Assembly: GCA_001898425.1 (NCBI GenBank) | Contig: MKTV01000038.1 | Location: 335-33,519 of the forward strand | DNA from: Rhodospirillales bacterium 69-11 | GTDB lineage: Bacteria > Pseudomonadota > Alphaproteobacteria > Acetobacterales > Acetobacteraceae | DNA: 33,185 nucleotides | Reading direction: 5' to 3' | Shown: one piece after another, positions 16,449 through 25,182 of the stretch | Layout of the letters: each line of letters opens with the position of its first letter | How positions within the stretch are numbered: position 1 is the stretch's first letter | Made by a program: the position numbers and the translations under genes | Notes under the pieces: generated by a model | What the model was told of the DNA's origin: nothing | What the model saw: only the letters and a program-made list of their open reading frames with translations | The model's database searches: none

Positions 16449-18275
16449 TCAGAACGCCTGGCCGATGCCGATGTAGAGCTCGAACGAGTCTCCGCCCGGC
16501 TGCTTGTTCAACGGCACCGCCACGTCGAGCCGGATCGGTCCGATCGGGGTGTAGTAGCGCGCACCCACGCCGGCACCGACGCGCCAGGCATCGCCGAACG
16601 GACCGCCGGTCGAACTCACCTGGCCCGCATCCACGAAGGCCGCGACGCCATAATTGTCCAGGATCCGCTGGCGGAGCTCGAACGTGCCGGCGGCGATCGA
16701 GGTGCCGCCGATCGGCTTGTTGTCGGGGAATTGCGGCCCGATCGACTGGTACCGGTAGCCGCGCACCGTTCCGCTGCCGCCGGCATAGAAGCGCTGGTCG
16801 GGCGGCAGACCGAACACGTTCACGCCGGTGGCGCCGCCGACCAGGCCGCGCAGGGCGATCACGCTCCGTCCGTCCTGGAACACGTCGAGATAGGTCGATC
16901 CAGAGGCCTGCATCAGTACGAAATCCGAACTCGGGTTTCCCATCGCGTGGGTGGGCGTGATGGTAAACGCGGCGCGGACGCCTTCGGTTGGGTCGAGCAG
17001 GCTCGTCGTGCTGTCGTATTTGAGACTGACCGGCAAGCCGATCAGGTTGTAGTGCCGGGTCACGCCCTGCTGCGTGATCGATTCCTGCTCCGCATAGATA
17101 CCCACGCTCCCGGTCCAGTAGGCCCCAAGCCGCCGGTTGATCGCGGCTTTCTCGATCAGTGCCGTCTGGTCGTAGGCCTGCAGGCTCTGCTTCAACGCCT
17201 GGAAGTCGAGCTCCAGCGACTGATTGCGGGCCAGGAAGTCGGGCTTGATGAACTGCGCGTCGAACGAATACCCCGGCTTCGTGAGCGCGTTGCCGCCCAG
17301 CTGCATGGCGCCGGTGAGATTGAGCTGCTCCGCGTTCCCGAACAGATTCCGATGATGCCACCCCACGCTCGGGCTCAACCCGACATCGGTGGCGTACGAA
17401 ATCCCGAGATCCACCGCATGCAGCGGCCGTTCCGTGACCGCGACGGTGATCGGCAGCCGGCCGTCCGGGCCGAGATGATCGGCCGGCTCCATCCGCACGA
17501 CGGAGAAGACGCCGAGCGAGGCGAGGTCCTGCCGCGCGCGGTCGAGCAGCGCGGGGCTGTAGCGCTGGCCTTCATGCAGCAGCAGCCGCTGGCGCACGAA
17601 CGACTCGTTCATGTCCTTCAGGCCGGTGATGCTGATCGCGCCGATCGACGCCTCCGGCCCGCTCTGCACGTCGAAGGAGACGTCCAGCGTGTTGCTGTCG
17701 AGGTGCAGAACCGCGGGCGGCAGTTCCACCTTCGCGTACGGGTAGCCGCGGGCGCGCACGTTGTCGAGCAGCCGGCCCTGCGCGGTGACGACCTCCGCCG
17801 CCATGGCGGGGGAGCCCGGGTCCAGCCCAAGCCCGTCCGCCGCCCCTTTCGGGACGCTGCCGGTCACCTGCACCGATCCGAACTTGAACTGCGGCCCGAG
17901 ATCGAAGGTGGCCTTCACCTTGGCGGGCGGCGACGCCGGCAATCCGGCGATGAGGTCGGGCAGCCGCGGGTCGTCCAGGGGCCGGCCCGCGATCGTCACG
18001 TGCACCTTGGCCTCGTAGTAGCCATAGCTGTGCAGCGCCATCAGGAAGCGCTGGACATCCTGGCGGGCCCGCTCGACCAGCGCGAACCCGCCGGCCGGCG
18101 CCGATTTCTGCAGCGAAATCAAATTGGCGCTGTCGTGTAATGCCCCGTCCAGCGCGGCATTGCCGGTCGGTTCCAGATTGACGTCGTACGGCTGTGGATC
18201 GGCGGCACGACTGGCGGGTGCGATCACCAGAAAACAAAGAAATACGAAACCCGCACGGCGAACAGACAGGCGCAT
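16449..18275 (-). CDS. tamA: Outer-membrane Omp85 protein TamA
   Basis: TamA is the outer-membrane partner of TamB. The 608-aa protein has a signal peptide (RRAGFVFLCFLVIAPASRAAD), a periplasmic region of about 250 residues with three POTRA-like repeats (for example GSVQVTGSVPKG and IGAISITGLKDMNESFVRQRL), and a C-terminal beta-barrel. The GSGTVRGYRYQ motif matches the VRGF/Y loop-6 signature of Omp85 proteins. The C-terminus ends in Phe (GIGQAF), as expected for BAM substrates. The ATG at 18275 gives the signal peptide, with TAAGG about 9 bases upstream. tamA precedes tamB by 10 bases. The pair diverges from the plsC-like gene, with a promoter region of about 100 bp between them. Confidence 0.95.
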   Translation of the reverse strand: MRLSVRRAGFVFLCFLVIAPASRAADPQPYDVNLEPTGNAALDGALHDSANLISLQKSAPAGGFALVERARQDVQRFLMALHSYGYYEAKVHVTIAGRPLDDPRLPDLIAGLPASPPAKVKATFDLGPQFKFGSVQVTGSVPKGAADGLGLDPGSPAMAAEVVTAQGRLLDNVRARGYPYAKVELPPAVLHLDSNTLDVSFDVQSGPEASIGAISITGLKDMNESFVRQRLLLHEGQRYSPALLDRARQDLASLGVFSVVRMEPADHLGPDGRLPITVAVTERPLHAVDLGISYATDVGLSPSVGWHHRNLFGNAEQLNLTGAMQLGGNALTKPGYSFDAQFIKPDFLARNQSLELDFQALKQSLQAYDQTALIEKAAINRRLGAYWTGSVGIYAEQESITQQGVTRHYNLIGLPVSLKYDSTTSLLDPTEGVRAAFTITPTHAMGNPSSDFVLMQASGSTYLDVFQDGRSVIALRGLVGGATGVNVFGLPPDQRFYAGGSGTVRGYRYQSIGPQFPDNKPIGGTSIAAGTFELRQRILDNYGVAAFVDAGQVSSTGGPFGDAWRVGAGVGARYYTPIGPIRLDVAVPLNKQPGGDSFELYIGIGQAF

Positions 18276-18372
18276 GTCAGAGACCTTACCCCGAATCGCT
18301 TGTCCGCGAAGTTCGCGGAACGGTCACGGTTGCGCCATTGTTTGCGCACGGTCGGCACGGTATCGAAGCGGC

Positions 18373-19353
18373 ATGCGGGATTCCTCCAGGCGAGCAGCTT
18401 CGGACCAGCCGACGCACCTGGCGCGGCGTCTCCATCTGTCTGCGCGGGCCGACGCGTTCGGCGACTCGCCGCTCGATGGCCCGTTGAACGGCGGGCGCTA
18501 CGGCGTCACCCGCCGGCTCCGCGCGGCCCGGCGTGGCATCGCCATCCTTCTCTGGACGCTGCCCTGCATGATGCTGCAGGCGCTCTGCCTGCTGCTGCCG
18601 GGTCGGCCCAAGGTCGCGTTCCCGCGCGTCTACTGGTTCGTGTTCACGCGCCTGCTGGGCATCCGGGTGCGGGTGATCGGCGCGCTGGCGACCGAACGGC
18701 ACGGCCGTCCGGTGATGTTCGTGTCCAATCACTCCTCCTGGGTCGACATCCCCGTGCTGGGTGGCGTGTTGGACGCCGCCTTCGTCGCCAAGGGCGAGGT
18801 TGGCACTTGGCCGGTCATCAGCACCATCGCCCGGCTCGGCCGTACCGTCTTCGTCAGCCGCCAGCGCGGCAGCACGGTGCGGGAGCGTGACACGATGCGT
18901 GGCCGGTTCGCCGGCGGGGACAACATGATCCTCTTCCCTGAGGGCACCAGCTCCGACGGCTCGCGCGTGCTGCCATTCCGTTCCGCCTTCTTCGCCGCGG
19001 CCGAACCGCCGCCGGGCGGCCAGGCGCCGCTGATCCAGCCGGTGTCGGTGGTGTACGACCGAATCGGCGGACTGCCCGCGGGCCGCGCCAGCCGGCCGGT
19101 CTTCGCCTGGTATGGCGACATGGATATCGCCACGCATTTCTGGCGCCTCGCGCAGCAGAGCGGGCTGCGCGCCACCGTCCTGCTGCATGCGCCGCTCGAT
19201 CCCGCCCGCTTCGCCGACCGCAAGGCGCTGTCCCAGGCGGTGTGGCGCACCGTCGCCGACGGCGCCTCCACCCTGCGGCAGAACCGGCCGGCCCAGCCGC
19301 TGGCGGTGGCCGACACGCTCGACGTGACCGGCAGCGAGCCGGCCTACGCGTGA
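18373..19353 (+). CDS. 1-acyl-sn-glycerol-3-phosphate acyltransferase (PlsC-like)
   Basis: PlsC-family enzymes acylate lysophosphatidic acid at the membrane. The HX4D catalytic motif is H120-D125 in NHSSWVD and the second motif is FPEGTSS at residue 188. A hydrophobic segment (about residues 55-75, AILLWTLPCMMLQALCLLLPG) precedes them as a membrane anchor. The protein is 326 aa from the ATG at 18373, longer than E. coli PlsC. It has about 50 residues ahead of the membrane segment and a C-terminal extension. The open frame extends further upstream into the divergent tamA gene, so the true start is uncertain and no strong SD is visible. It could be an ornithine-lipid (OlsA-type) acyltransferase instead. 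miaB follows after 165 bp. Confidence 0.87.
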   Translation: MRDSSRRAASDQPTHLARRLHLSARADAFGDSPLDGPLNGGRYGVTRRLRAARRGIAILLWTLPCMMLQALCLLLPGRPKVAFPRVYWFVFTRLLGIRVRVIGALATERHGRPVMFVSNHSSWVDIPVLGGVLDAAFVAKGEVGTWPVISTIARLGRTVFVSRQRGSTVRERDTMRGRFAGGDNMILFPEGTSSDGSRVLPFRSAFFAAAEPPPGGQAPLIQPVSVVYDRIGGLPAGRASRPVFAWYGDMDIATHFWRLAQQSGLRATVLLHAPLDPARFADRKALSQAVWRTVADGASTLRQNRPAQPLAVADTLDVTGSEPAYA

Positions 19354-19374
19354 AACGACACACGTCGTGGTTGA

Positions 19375-19394
19375 CAGGACAGCGAGTCGTCCTG
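19375..19394 (+). terminator. Weak hairpin downstream of the plsC-like gene
   Basis: CAGGAC (19375-19380) and GTCCTG (19389-19394) form a 6-bp stem with an 8-base loop, 21 bases after the stop. There is no T-tract. A TTGACA at 19371-19376 overlaps it and could be a -35 element for miaB, but no matching -10 is seen. Nothing else stands out in 19354-19518. Confidence 0.25.
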
Positions 19395-19518
19395 GCAGAC
19401 TGACGGCGCTTCCCGGAGGTGATCCCGACCTGCTGCGCTTGACCGCACCGGCCCCGCCGACGATTCCTCCCGCTCCCCACGCCGGATCGGTCCGGACAGG
19501 GCGAGCGGAGCATGGCCG

Positions 19519-20904
19519 ATGAACCCGACGGAGCACAGCAGCATCACCCGACCGAACCGCAAGCGCCTGCACGTCATCACCTGGGGATGCCAGATGAACG
19601 TGTACGACAGCGCGCGGATGGCGGACGTGCTCGCCCCTCTGGGCTATGCCCCGGCCGAGGCGCCGGACGGCGCCGACATGGTCATCCTCAATACGTGCCA
19701 TATCCGGGACAAGGCCGCCGAGAAGGTGTTCTCGGAACTCGGCCGCCTGCGCCGGCTGAAGGAAGCGCGTGCGGCCGAGGGCAGCCGCATGATCCTGGCG
19801 GTGGCCGGCTGCGTCGCCCAGGCCGAAGGAGAGGAGATTCTCGCCCGCGCGCCCTTCGTGGACCTCGTGCTCGGCCCGCAAACCTACCATCGCCTGCCCG
19901 AGATGGTGGCCCGTGCCGCCCGCGCCGGCGGGGCGGTGATCGACACCGAGTTCCCGGCCGAACAGAAATTCGACCATTTGCCCGACGAGGCCGCGCCGCA
20001 GGGCCTGACCGCCTTCCTCACCATCCAGGAAGGCTGCGACAAGTTCTGCAGCTTCTGCGTCGTGCCCTACACGCGCGGCGCCGAACAGAGCCGGACCGCC
20101 GCCGCCGTCCTCGCCGAAGCCCGCCGCCTCGTCGCCCAAGGCTCCCTCGAGCTCACCCTGCTCGGGCAGAACGTGAACGCCTGGCGGGCCGAGGGACCGG
20201 ACGGCCGCGACTGGGGCCTCGGCCGCCTGCTGCGGGCGCTGGCCGAGATCCCCGGCCTGAAGCGGCTGCGCTACACCACGTCTCATCCGCGCGACATGGA
20301 TGACGAGCTGGTCGCCGCGCATCGCGACCTGCCGATGCTCATGCCGTTCCTGCATCTGCCGGTGCAGTCGGGCGCCGACCGCATCCTGGCCGCGATGAAC
20401 CGCAAGCACACCGCCGCCGACTACCTGCGCGTGGTCGAGCGGCTGCGCGCGGCGCGGCCGGACCTCGCGCTGTCGTCCGACTTCATCGTCGGCCATCCCG
20501 GCGAGACCGAGGCCGATTTCGAGGCGACGCTCGCCCTGGTGCGGGAGGTCCGCTTCGCCCAGGCCTACAGCTTCAAGTATTCCCCCCGGCCCGGTACGCC
20601 CGCGGCCGGCGCGCCCGCCCAGGTGGCCGAGGCGGACAAGGACCGCCGCCTCCAGTCCCTCCAGGCGCTGCTGCGGGAGCAGCAGGCCGCGTTCAATGCA
20701 GGCTGCGTCGGCCTCACGCTGCCCGTGCTGTTCACCGGCGCCGGGCGGCATCCCGGACAGGTCGCCGGGCGTTCTCCGTTCCTGCAGCCGGTTCATGTGA
20801 ACGGGCCTGCAGACCTGATCGGCGCCGAGATACCGGTGCGGATCGCCGCCGCACACCCCAACTCTCTGTCGGGAACCCTTCTCCAGGAGAAATTGCGCGC
20901 TTGA
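19519..20904 (+). CDS. miaB: tRNA-2-methylthio-N6-isopentenyladenosine-37 synthase MiaB
   Basis: MiaB is a radical SAM methylthiotransferase that adds the 2-methylthio group to i6A37 in tRNAs reading UNN codons. The 461-aa protein has the three auxiliary-cluster cysteines C24 (TWGCQMN), C60 (NTCHIR) and C98 (AGCVAQ). The radical SAM triad is C173, C177 and C180 (GCDKFCSFC). It also has [21 protein letters not shown] and a C-terminal TRAM domain. The ATG at 19519 is preferred over an out-of-frame ATG at 19512. Its TGA overlaps the phoH TTG start by 4 bases (TTGA). It heads the miaB-phoH-ybeY-corC operon. Confidence 0.97.
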   Translation: MNPTEHSSITRPNRKRLHVITWGCQMNVYDSARMADVLAPLGYAPAEAPDGADMVILNTCHIRDKAAEKVFSELGRLRRLKEARAAEGSRMILAVAGCVAQAEGEEILARAPFVDLVLGPQTYHRLPEMVARAARAGGAVIDTEFPAEQKFDHLPDEAAPQGLTAFLTIQEGCDKFCSFCVVPYTRGAEQSRTAAAVLAEARRLVAQGSLELTLLGQNVNAWRAEGPDGRDWGLGRLLRALAEIPGLKRLRYTTSHPRDMDDELVAAHRDLPMLMPFLHLPVQSGADRILAAMNRKHTAADYLRVVERLRAARPDLALSSDFIVGHPGETEADFEATLALVREVRFAQAYSFKYSPRPGTPAAGAPAQVAEADKDRRLQSLQALLREQQAAFNAGCVGLTLPVLFTGAGRHPGQVAGRSPFLQPVHVNGPADLIGAEIPVRIAAAHPNSLSGTLLQEKLRA

Positions 20905-21959
20905 GCGACATCGTTGTCTCGCCGGCACCTCGGCCGGCCGCGTCCTCCGGCGGCAAGGCCGTCACCCTGCAGTTCAACGACAACACGCTGTTGCCGCTGC
21001 TGCTGGGCGACCATGACCGCCACCTCGTCCGCATCGAGCAGGCCCTCGGGGTCCGGCTGTCCTGCCGCGGCAACCGGATCGCCATCGCCGGCGACGCCGG
21101 GCGGGTGGACGCGGTGCAGGTGCTGCTGCAGGGACTCTGGGCGCGCCTGGAGCGCGGCGAGAGCGTCGGCAAGGCCGAGATCGAGACGGCGATCCGCATG
21201 GCGGACGCGGACACGGACCCCAGGCTGCCGCTCTCCGACCTGCCCGCGATCCGCACCCGCCGCGGCGCCGTCGCGGCCCGCAGCCCCGGCCAGGTCGAAT
21301 ACATGGAGGCGCTGACCAACCACGAGATGGTGTTCGGCATCGGCCCGGCCGGCACCGGCAAGACCTATCTCGCGGTCGCCCAGGCGGTGGCGATGCTGCA
21401 GGCCGGCAAGGTGGACCGCATCGTGCTCTCCCGCCCCGCGGTCGAGGCCGGGGAGCGGCTGGGCTTCCTGCCGGGCGACATGAAGGAGAAGGTCGACCCC
21501 TATCTCCGCCCGCTCTACGACGCGCTGCACGACATGATGCCGGCCGACCAGGTGATCCGCCGCATGACCAACGGCGAGATTGAGGTCGCCCCGCTCGCCT
21601 TCATGCGCGGCCGCACGCTGGCGCATTGCTACGCCATCCTGGACGAGGCGCAGAACACCACCGCCGCGCAGATGAAGATGTTCCTGACGCGCATGGGCGA
21701 GGGCACGCGGATGGTCGTCACCGGCGACCTCTCGCAGGTAGACCTGCCGTCGGGCGTCCGCTCCGGCCTGCGCGACGCGCTCGACACGCTGGAGGGCATC
21801 CAGGGGATCGGGGTGGTACGCTTCAGTTCGCGTGACGTCGTGCGACATCCGCTGGTCGCACGCATCGTGGACGCGTATGACCAGCGCGCGGCAGCGGAAG
21901 GTGAGAAGCGGCGGGAAGCCCGTCGCTCCAACGAGCAGAGAGATGGAACCGGGAAGTAG
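20901..21959 (+). CDS. ybeZ: PhoH-like protein YbeZ (ATPase)
   Basis: YbeZ is a PhoH-family P-loop ATPase that functions with YbeY in rRNA maturation and ribosome quality control. The 352-aa protein has Walker A GPAGTGKT at residues 148-155, Walker B in AILDEAQN at about 245, and the conserved segments [17 protein letters not shown] and [11 protein letters not shown]. The N-terminal part has the KH-like/PhoH accessory region. The start is TTG at 20901, inside the miaB stop, with AGGAGA 10 bases upstream. The C-terminus is basic and divergent and overlaps the ybeY start by 17 bases if ybeY begins at 21943. Confidence 0.95.
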   Translation: MSDIVVSPAPRPAASSGGKAVTLQFNDNTLLPLLLGDHDRHLVRIEQALGVRLSCRGNRIAIAGDAGRVDAVQVLLQGLWARLERGESVGKAEIETAIRMADADTDPRLPLSDLPAIRTRRGAVAARSPGQVEYMEALTNHEMVFGIGPAGTGKTYLAVAQAVAMLQAGKVDRIVLSRPAVEAGERLGFLPGDMKEKVDPYLRPLYDALHDMMPADQVIRRMTNGEIEVAPLAFMRGRTLAHCYAILDEAQNTTAAQMKMFLTRMGEGTRMVVTGDLSQVDLPSGVRSGLRDALDTLEGIQGIGVVRFSSRDVVRHPLVARIVDAYDQRAAAEGEKRREARRSNEQRDGTGK

Positions 21960-22395
21960 TCGCCCCGCGCAAGCGGGGATCCACGTGGACGACGTGATCG
22001 TGGCGGACCCGGCCTGGCGCCGGCTGGTGCCACGGGTCGAGGCCCTCGCGGCCCGCGCCGCGCGCGCGGCCGGCGGGGCGGGTACGATCGTATTGGCCGA
22101 CGACCGGCAGGTCCGGCGGCTCAACGCGCGGCATCGCGGCCGCAACAAGCCCACCAACGTGCTGACCTACGAGGAGCCGGCGCCGGAGATCATCCTGGCG
22201 CGCGGCGTGGTGGCGCGCGAGGCCGCCGCGGCACGCCGCCGCGCCGCGCATCACCTGGCGCATCTCGTGGTGCATGGGGCGCTGCACCTGCGCGGCCACG
22301 ACCACCACCATCCGGGCGAGGCGCGCCGGATGGAGATGGCGGAGGCGCGCATCCTGCACCGCATCGGCGTCCCCAACCCGTGGAGGCGCGCATGA
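21943..22395 (+). CDS. ybeY: Endoribonuclease YbeY
   Basis: YbeY is a single-strand-specific metallo-RNase for 16S rRNA 3'-end maturation. The zinc motif HX3HX5H is H111, H115 and H121 in [11 protein letters not shown], counted from the ATG at 21943. NKPTNVLTY matches the family KPTDVLSF segment. The protein is 150 aa. Residues 6-15 ([11 protein letters not shown] region) look like the translation of a palindromic repeat (see 21959-21985). The conserved family N-terminus (VIVADPAW) begins only afterwards, so a GTG at 21985 is an alternative start. The family's usual GDI segment is changed to PEIILA. The gene is between phoH and corC as in E. coli ybeZYX. Its TGA begins a structured repeat. 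Confidence 0.92.
   Translation: MEPGSSRPAQAGIHVDDVIVADPAWRRLVPRVEALAARAARAAGGAGTIVLADDRQVRRLNARHRGRNKPTNVLTYEEPAPEIILARGVVAREAAAARRRAAHHLAHLVVHGALHLRGHDHHHPGEARRMEMAEARILHRIGVPNPWRRA
21959..21985 (+). repeat. Half-unit palindrome inside the ybeY 5' end
   Basis: CCCCGC (21963-21968), loop GCAA and GCGGGG (21973-21978) form a perfect 6-bp hairpin with a GNRA tetraloop, followed by ATCCACG. This matches the layout of the left arm at 3035-3062 (GCCCGC-GCAG-GCGGGC-CATCCACG). It looks like a repeat fragment that has entered the coding sequence. Confidence 0.6.
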
Positions 22396-22531
22396 TGACG
22401 ATGAGCCTCTTCGCGCATCGCCCTCATGGCGTGGGGTTGGTGGGGCGGCCACGCCCTGCCGGAGAGTCTCCCGCGCGCCGAGGTGATCTGCATGCGAGTC
22501 AAACGTTGAGTGCGCCGGTATGAGCGGCTCC
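22393..22531 (+). repeat. Structured repeat of about 140 bp, family C, copy 2
   Basis: This is the second copy of the element at 12286-12427, in the opposite orientation. It begins TGATGACGATGAG at the ybeY TGA stop and ends CGCCGGTATGAGCGGCTCC, where the ATG at 22520 is the corC start. Hairpin 2 (GGCGTGG / CCACGCC) is identical in both copies. Hairpin 1 has one mismatch here (CGATGAG / CGCATCG). It occupies the whole ybeY-corC gap and shows no usable SD before the corC ATG. Confidence 0.85.
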
Positions 22532-23401
22532 AAGCCTGCGCTGATCGCTCGCCTGCGCGGCCTGCTGGGCCGCCGCGCGCCCGAACACTCGCTGCGGGAG
22601 TCCATCGCCGAACTGGTGCAGGAGGCGGCCGAGGCGCATGGCGTATCCGGCGAACCCCCTGAACTCGACCGGCACGAGCGCGCCCTGATCGCCAACGTGC
22701 TGCGCCTGCGGGAGACGACGGCGGACGACGTGATGGTGCCGCGGGCGGACATCGTGGCGATGCGCGTGGACGTGACCCTGCAGCAGGCCATCGAGCAGAT
22801 CCGCGCGGACGGCCACTCGCGGCTGCCGGTGTACCGGGAGCAGCTCGACGAGATCGTCGGCATGGTCCACGTGAAGGACGTGTTCGCCTATGTCGGCCGG
22901 CCCGAGGCGTTCCAGCTCGAAAGCATCCTGCGCAAGCCGCTTCTGGTCGCGCCGCAGACCCCGGTGCTCGACCTGCTGCTGCAGATGCGCCAGCAGCGCA
23001 TGCACATGGCGCTGGTCGTGGACGAGTATGGCGGCATCGACGGGCTGGTGACGATCGAGGACCTGGTCGAGACGATCACCGGCGACATCTCCGACGAGCA
23101 CGACGAGCTGGTCGCCCCGATGGTGACGGAACGCGCCGACGGCTCGCTCGACGTGAACGCGCGCATGTCGGTGGAGGATTTCGAGACGCGCATGGGCCCG
23201 GTGCTGACCGAGGACGAGCGCGACGCCGATATCGACACGGTGGGCGGGCTGGTCTTCACCATCGCCGGCCGGGTCCCGGCCAAGGGGGAGGTGATCAGCC
23301 ACCCTTCGGGGCTCGAGTTCCGCGTGCTGGAATCCGACCCCCGCCGCATCCGCCGCCTGCGCGTCCGCCGCACCAGCCAGGCGGCCGAGGCCGCGGAGTA
23401 G
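22520..23401 (+). CDS. corC: CBS-pair/CorC-HlyC domain protein (YbeX)
   Basis: CorC/YbeX is a cytoplasmic protein with two CBS domains and a CorC_HlyC domain, linked to Mg/Co efflux and, in E. coli, to ribosome metabolism. The 293-aa protein has the pre-CBS segment SLRESIAELVQEA and ERALIANVLRLRETTADDVMVPRADI. The CBS pair includes SRLPVYREQLDEIVGMVHVKD and ALVVDEYGGIDGLVTIEDLVE, and the C-terminal CorC_HlyC domain has TVGGLVFTIAGRVPAKGE. Its ATG lies inside a dispersed repeat and has no evident SD, but the conserved N-terminus requires a start close to it. lnt, usually next in this operon, is absent: a convergent gene follows. Confidence 0.94.
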   Translation: MSGSKPALIARLRGLLGRRAPEHSLRESIAELVQEAAEAHGVSGEPPELDRHERALIANVLRLRETTADDVMVPRADIVAMRVDVTLQQAIEQIRADGHSRLPVYREQLDEIVGMVHVKDVFAYVGRPEAFQLESILRKPLLVAPQTPVLDLLLQMRQQRMHMALVVDEYGGIDGLVTIEDLVETITGDISDEHDELVAPMVTERADGSLDVNARMSVEDFETRMGPVLTEDERDADIDTVGGLVFTIAGRVPAKGEVISHPSGLEFRVLESDPRRIRRLRVRRTSQAAEAAE

Positions 23402-23421
23402 GGGCCGGACGGACCCTCCTC

Positions 23422-23499
23422 GTCATGGCCGGCCGTCGAGCCGGCCACCCCCACAAGCAGGGTGCCACGGGGGCTGGCCGGGACGAGTTCGGCAATGAC
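23422..23499 (+). repeat. Palindromic intergenic repeat, family A, copy 3
   Basis: This copy has the same layout as 8907-8982 (GTCATGGCCGG ... GCAGGGTGCC ... ATGAC), with a more diverged right arm (GGACGAGTTCGGCAATGAC). It fills the junction between corC (+) and the convergent opgH-like gene (-). Confidence 0.75.
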
Positions 23500-23538
23500 G
23501 GTGGGGACACGAGTCGCCCGCACGTCACCGCCCACGCG

Positions 23539-25149
23539 TCACCGCCCCCGCACCTCCTCCGGCACCGCCGCGACGCCCCGCTCCCGCAGCCATCGGCCGA
23601 ACCCCGGCGCGGCCGTCAGCACGCAGAACGGCACCGACAGCACCAGCCCGCCCACGAAGGGCAGCGCCCAGACCACCGCGTGCCACCCCGCCTGCGCGAA
23701 GGCCCCGAACACCCCGAGACCAAGCAGCGTCTGCGGCCAGAGCAGCCGGAGCGCCTCCGCCCAGCGCACGCCGCGGGCGCTCCGGTTCTGCGGCGCCCAG
23801 GCGGCCGGGGCGCCCAGCGCCAGCCGCACCGTCCCGATCGTCTTCGCCACCGTGGTCACCGGGTCGAGCAGCAGCGTGAACACGGTCTCCGCCGCGATCC
23901 CGGTCACGACCCGCCGCCCGCCGCCGTAGCGCGCGCGCTCCCGGGGGGAGAGCAGGATTTCCGCGTAGCTCAGCCATTTGGGCGAGTACAGCACCCAGAG
24001 CCATCCCAGCGCGAGCGCCAGCGCCGAACCGGCGGGGAAACCAGAGACCCGGTCGGTGGCGGCGGCCAGCGCCGCGCCCAGCAGGAACACCAGGTAGAAC
24101 GGCGTCGACCCGAACAGCAGCATCGCCTGCACCAGTTGCCAACGCCCCATCGGCCGCAGGGCCGGATGGCGCAGCAGCGGCCCGTACTGGAAGTTCCCGG
24201 CCAGCCAGCGCAGCTCGCGCCGGATGAACTCGGGCAGGGCGGGCGGATTGGCCTCGAACGACCCGTCCTCCTCGGGCAGCAGGCGCACCCCCCAGCCGGC
24301 GCCGGCGAGCTGCGCCGCCTCGATCTGGTCGTGGGAGAGGATCGTGCTGCCATCCGGCAGAGGGGCGAGCCGCCCATGGGCGCGGAACGGGGCGATGCGG
24401 ATCGCGGCGTTGTGGCCCCAGTAGCAGGCCTCGTCGCCCTGCCACCAGGCGAGCGCCCGCGCCCAGCTCCGCATGCCCGCCCGCATCCCGAACTGGAACA
24501 GCCGGGGAAAGCCCGAGGCGGCGGGCAGGCCCACGGTCAGGTGCTGCACGATCGCGAGGTGCGGTTCCGCCTGCAGCGTGCGCACCAGGCGCAGCACGGC
24601 GGCGGGCGTCATCTCCGAGTCGGCATCCAGCACCACCATCACCGTCGCATCGCCGGCATGGTGGTCGAGGAACTCCATCAGGTTCCCGGCCTTGAACCCG
24701 TCATTGCGGGCCCGCCGCCGGTAGCGCAGCCGCGGGTGGGCGGCGACGGCACGCGCCTCCGCCAGCGCCAGGTCCGGATCGGCCGTGTCGGACAGGATCC
24801 AGCCGGTGAAGGCGCCACCGCCCCCGAAGCCGTCCAGCCCGTCCAGCAGGCGCAGCAGCGGCGGAAGGACGGCGCCCATGTCCTCGTCGCGCACGGTCAC
24901 GGCGAGGACGCAGCGCGGCAGCGTGCCCACCGCGATCGCGCCCGCCGGCCGAACCCGCGCCAGCGCGGCCCCGATCAGCCCGTTCGCGGCGCACAGGCCA
25001 AGCCAGGGGGCGACGCCGGCGAACCCCGCCAGCATCAGCGCCTTCGCGACCGTCCAGCCCCCCGGCGCCAACACCTGCCACAGCAGCGCCGCCAGCCCCG
25101 CCACGGCGAGGGCCGCGATGATCGGGACCAGCACCCGCCGCCAGGCCAT
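23539..25149 (-). CDS. OpgH/MdoH-like membrane glucosyltransferase (GT2)
   Basis: OpgH polymerises the beta-glucan backbone of osmoregulated periplasmic glucans at the inner membrane. The 536-aa protein has two N-terminal hydrophobic segments (about residues 7-28 and 36-62). A GT2 catalytic domain follows, with DTADPD (121-126), LDADSEM (174-180), HDQIEAAQLAGAGW and the RRELRWLAGN motif, which corresponds to QxxRW. Several C-terminal transmembrane segments come next, with the OpgH-like segment SPKWLSYAEILLS. It is shorter than E. coli MdoH (847 aa), mainly at the termini. No opgG is next to it. The start at 25149 fits the first membrane segment, but no SD is clear. The much longer upstream open frame is antisense to the GT4 gene and fabI. 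Confidence 0.88.
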   Translation of the reverse strand: MAWRRVLVPIIAALAVAGLAALLWQVLAPGGWTVAKALMLAGFAGVAPWLGLCAANGLIGAALARVRPAGAIAVGTLPRCVLAVTVRDEDMGAVLPPLLRLLDGLDGFGGGGAFTGWILSDTADPDLALAEARAVAAHPRLRYRRRARNDGFKAGNLMEFLDHHAGDATVMVVLDADSEMTPAAVLRLVRTLQAEPHLAIVQHLTVGLPAASGFPRLFQFGMRAGMRSWARALAWWQGDEACYWGHNAAIRIAPFRAHGRLAPLPDGSTILSHDQIEAAQLAGAGWGVRLLPEEDGSFEANPPALPEFIRRELRWLAGNFQYGPLLRHPALRPMGRWQLVQAMLLFGSTPFYLVFLLGAALAAATDRVSGFPAGSALALALGWLWVLYSPKWLSYAEILLSPRERARYGGGRRVVTGIAAETVFTLLLDPVTTVAKTIGTVRLALGAPAAWAPQNRSARGVRWAEALRLLWPQTLLGLGVFGAFAQAGWHAVVWALPFVGGLVLSVPFCVLTAAPGFGRWLRERGVAAVPEEVRGR

Positions 25150-25182
25150 GGCCGGTTCGGTGCGCCGCCTGTAGAACGCGCC
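25150..25182. promoter_or_regulatory. 33-bp divergent gap between two glycosyltransferase genes
   Basis: The start codons of the opgH-like gene (-) and the GT4 gene (+) are only 33 bp apart, with no SD visible on either side. Both promoters must overlap one another or lie within the opposite coding region. I see no clear -35/-10 pair in the gap. Confidence 0.35.

Noticed and set aside
12368-16960. Open frame of 1530 codons on the plus strand
   Set aside because: It is antisense to tamB and tamA, rich in Arg/Gly/His, has no domain pattern, and arises from the codon bias of high-GC genes.
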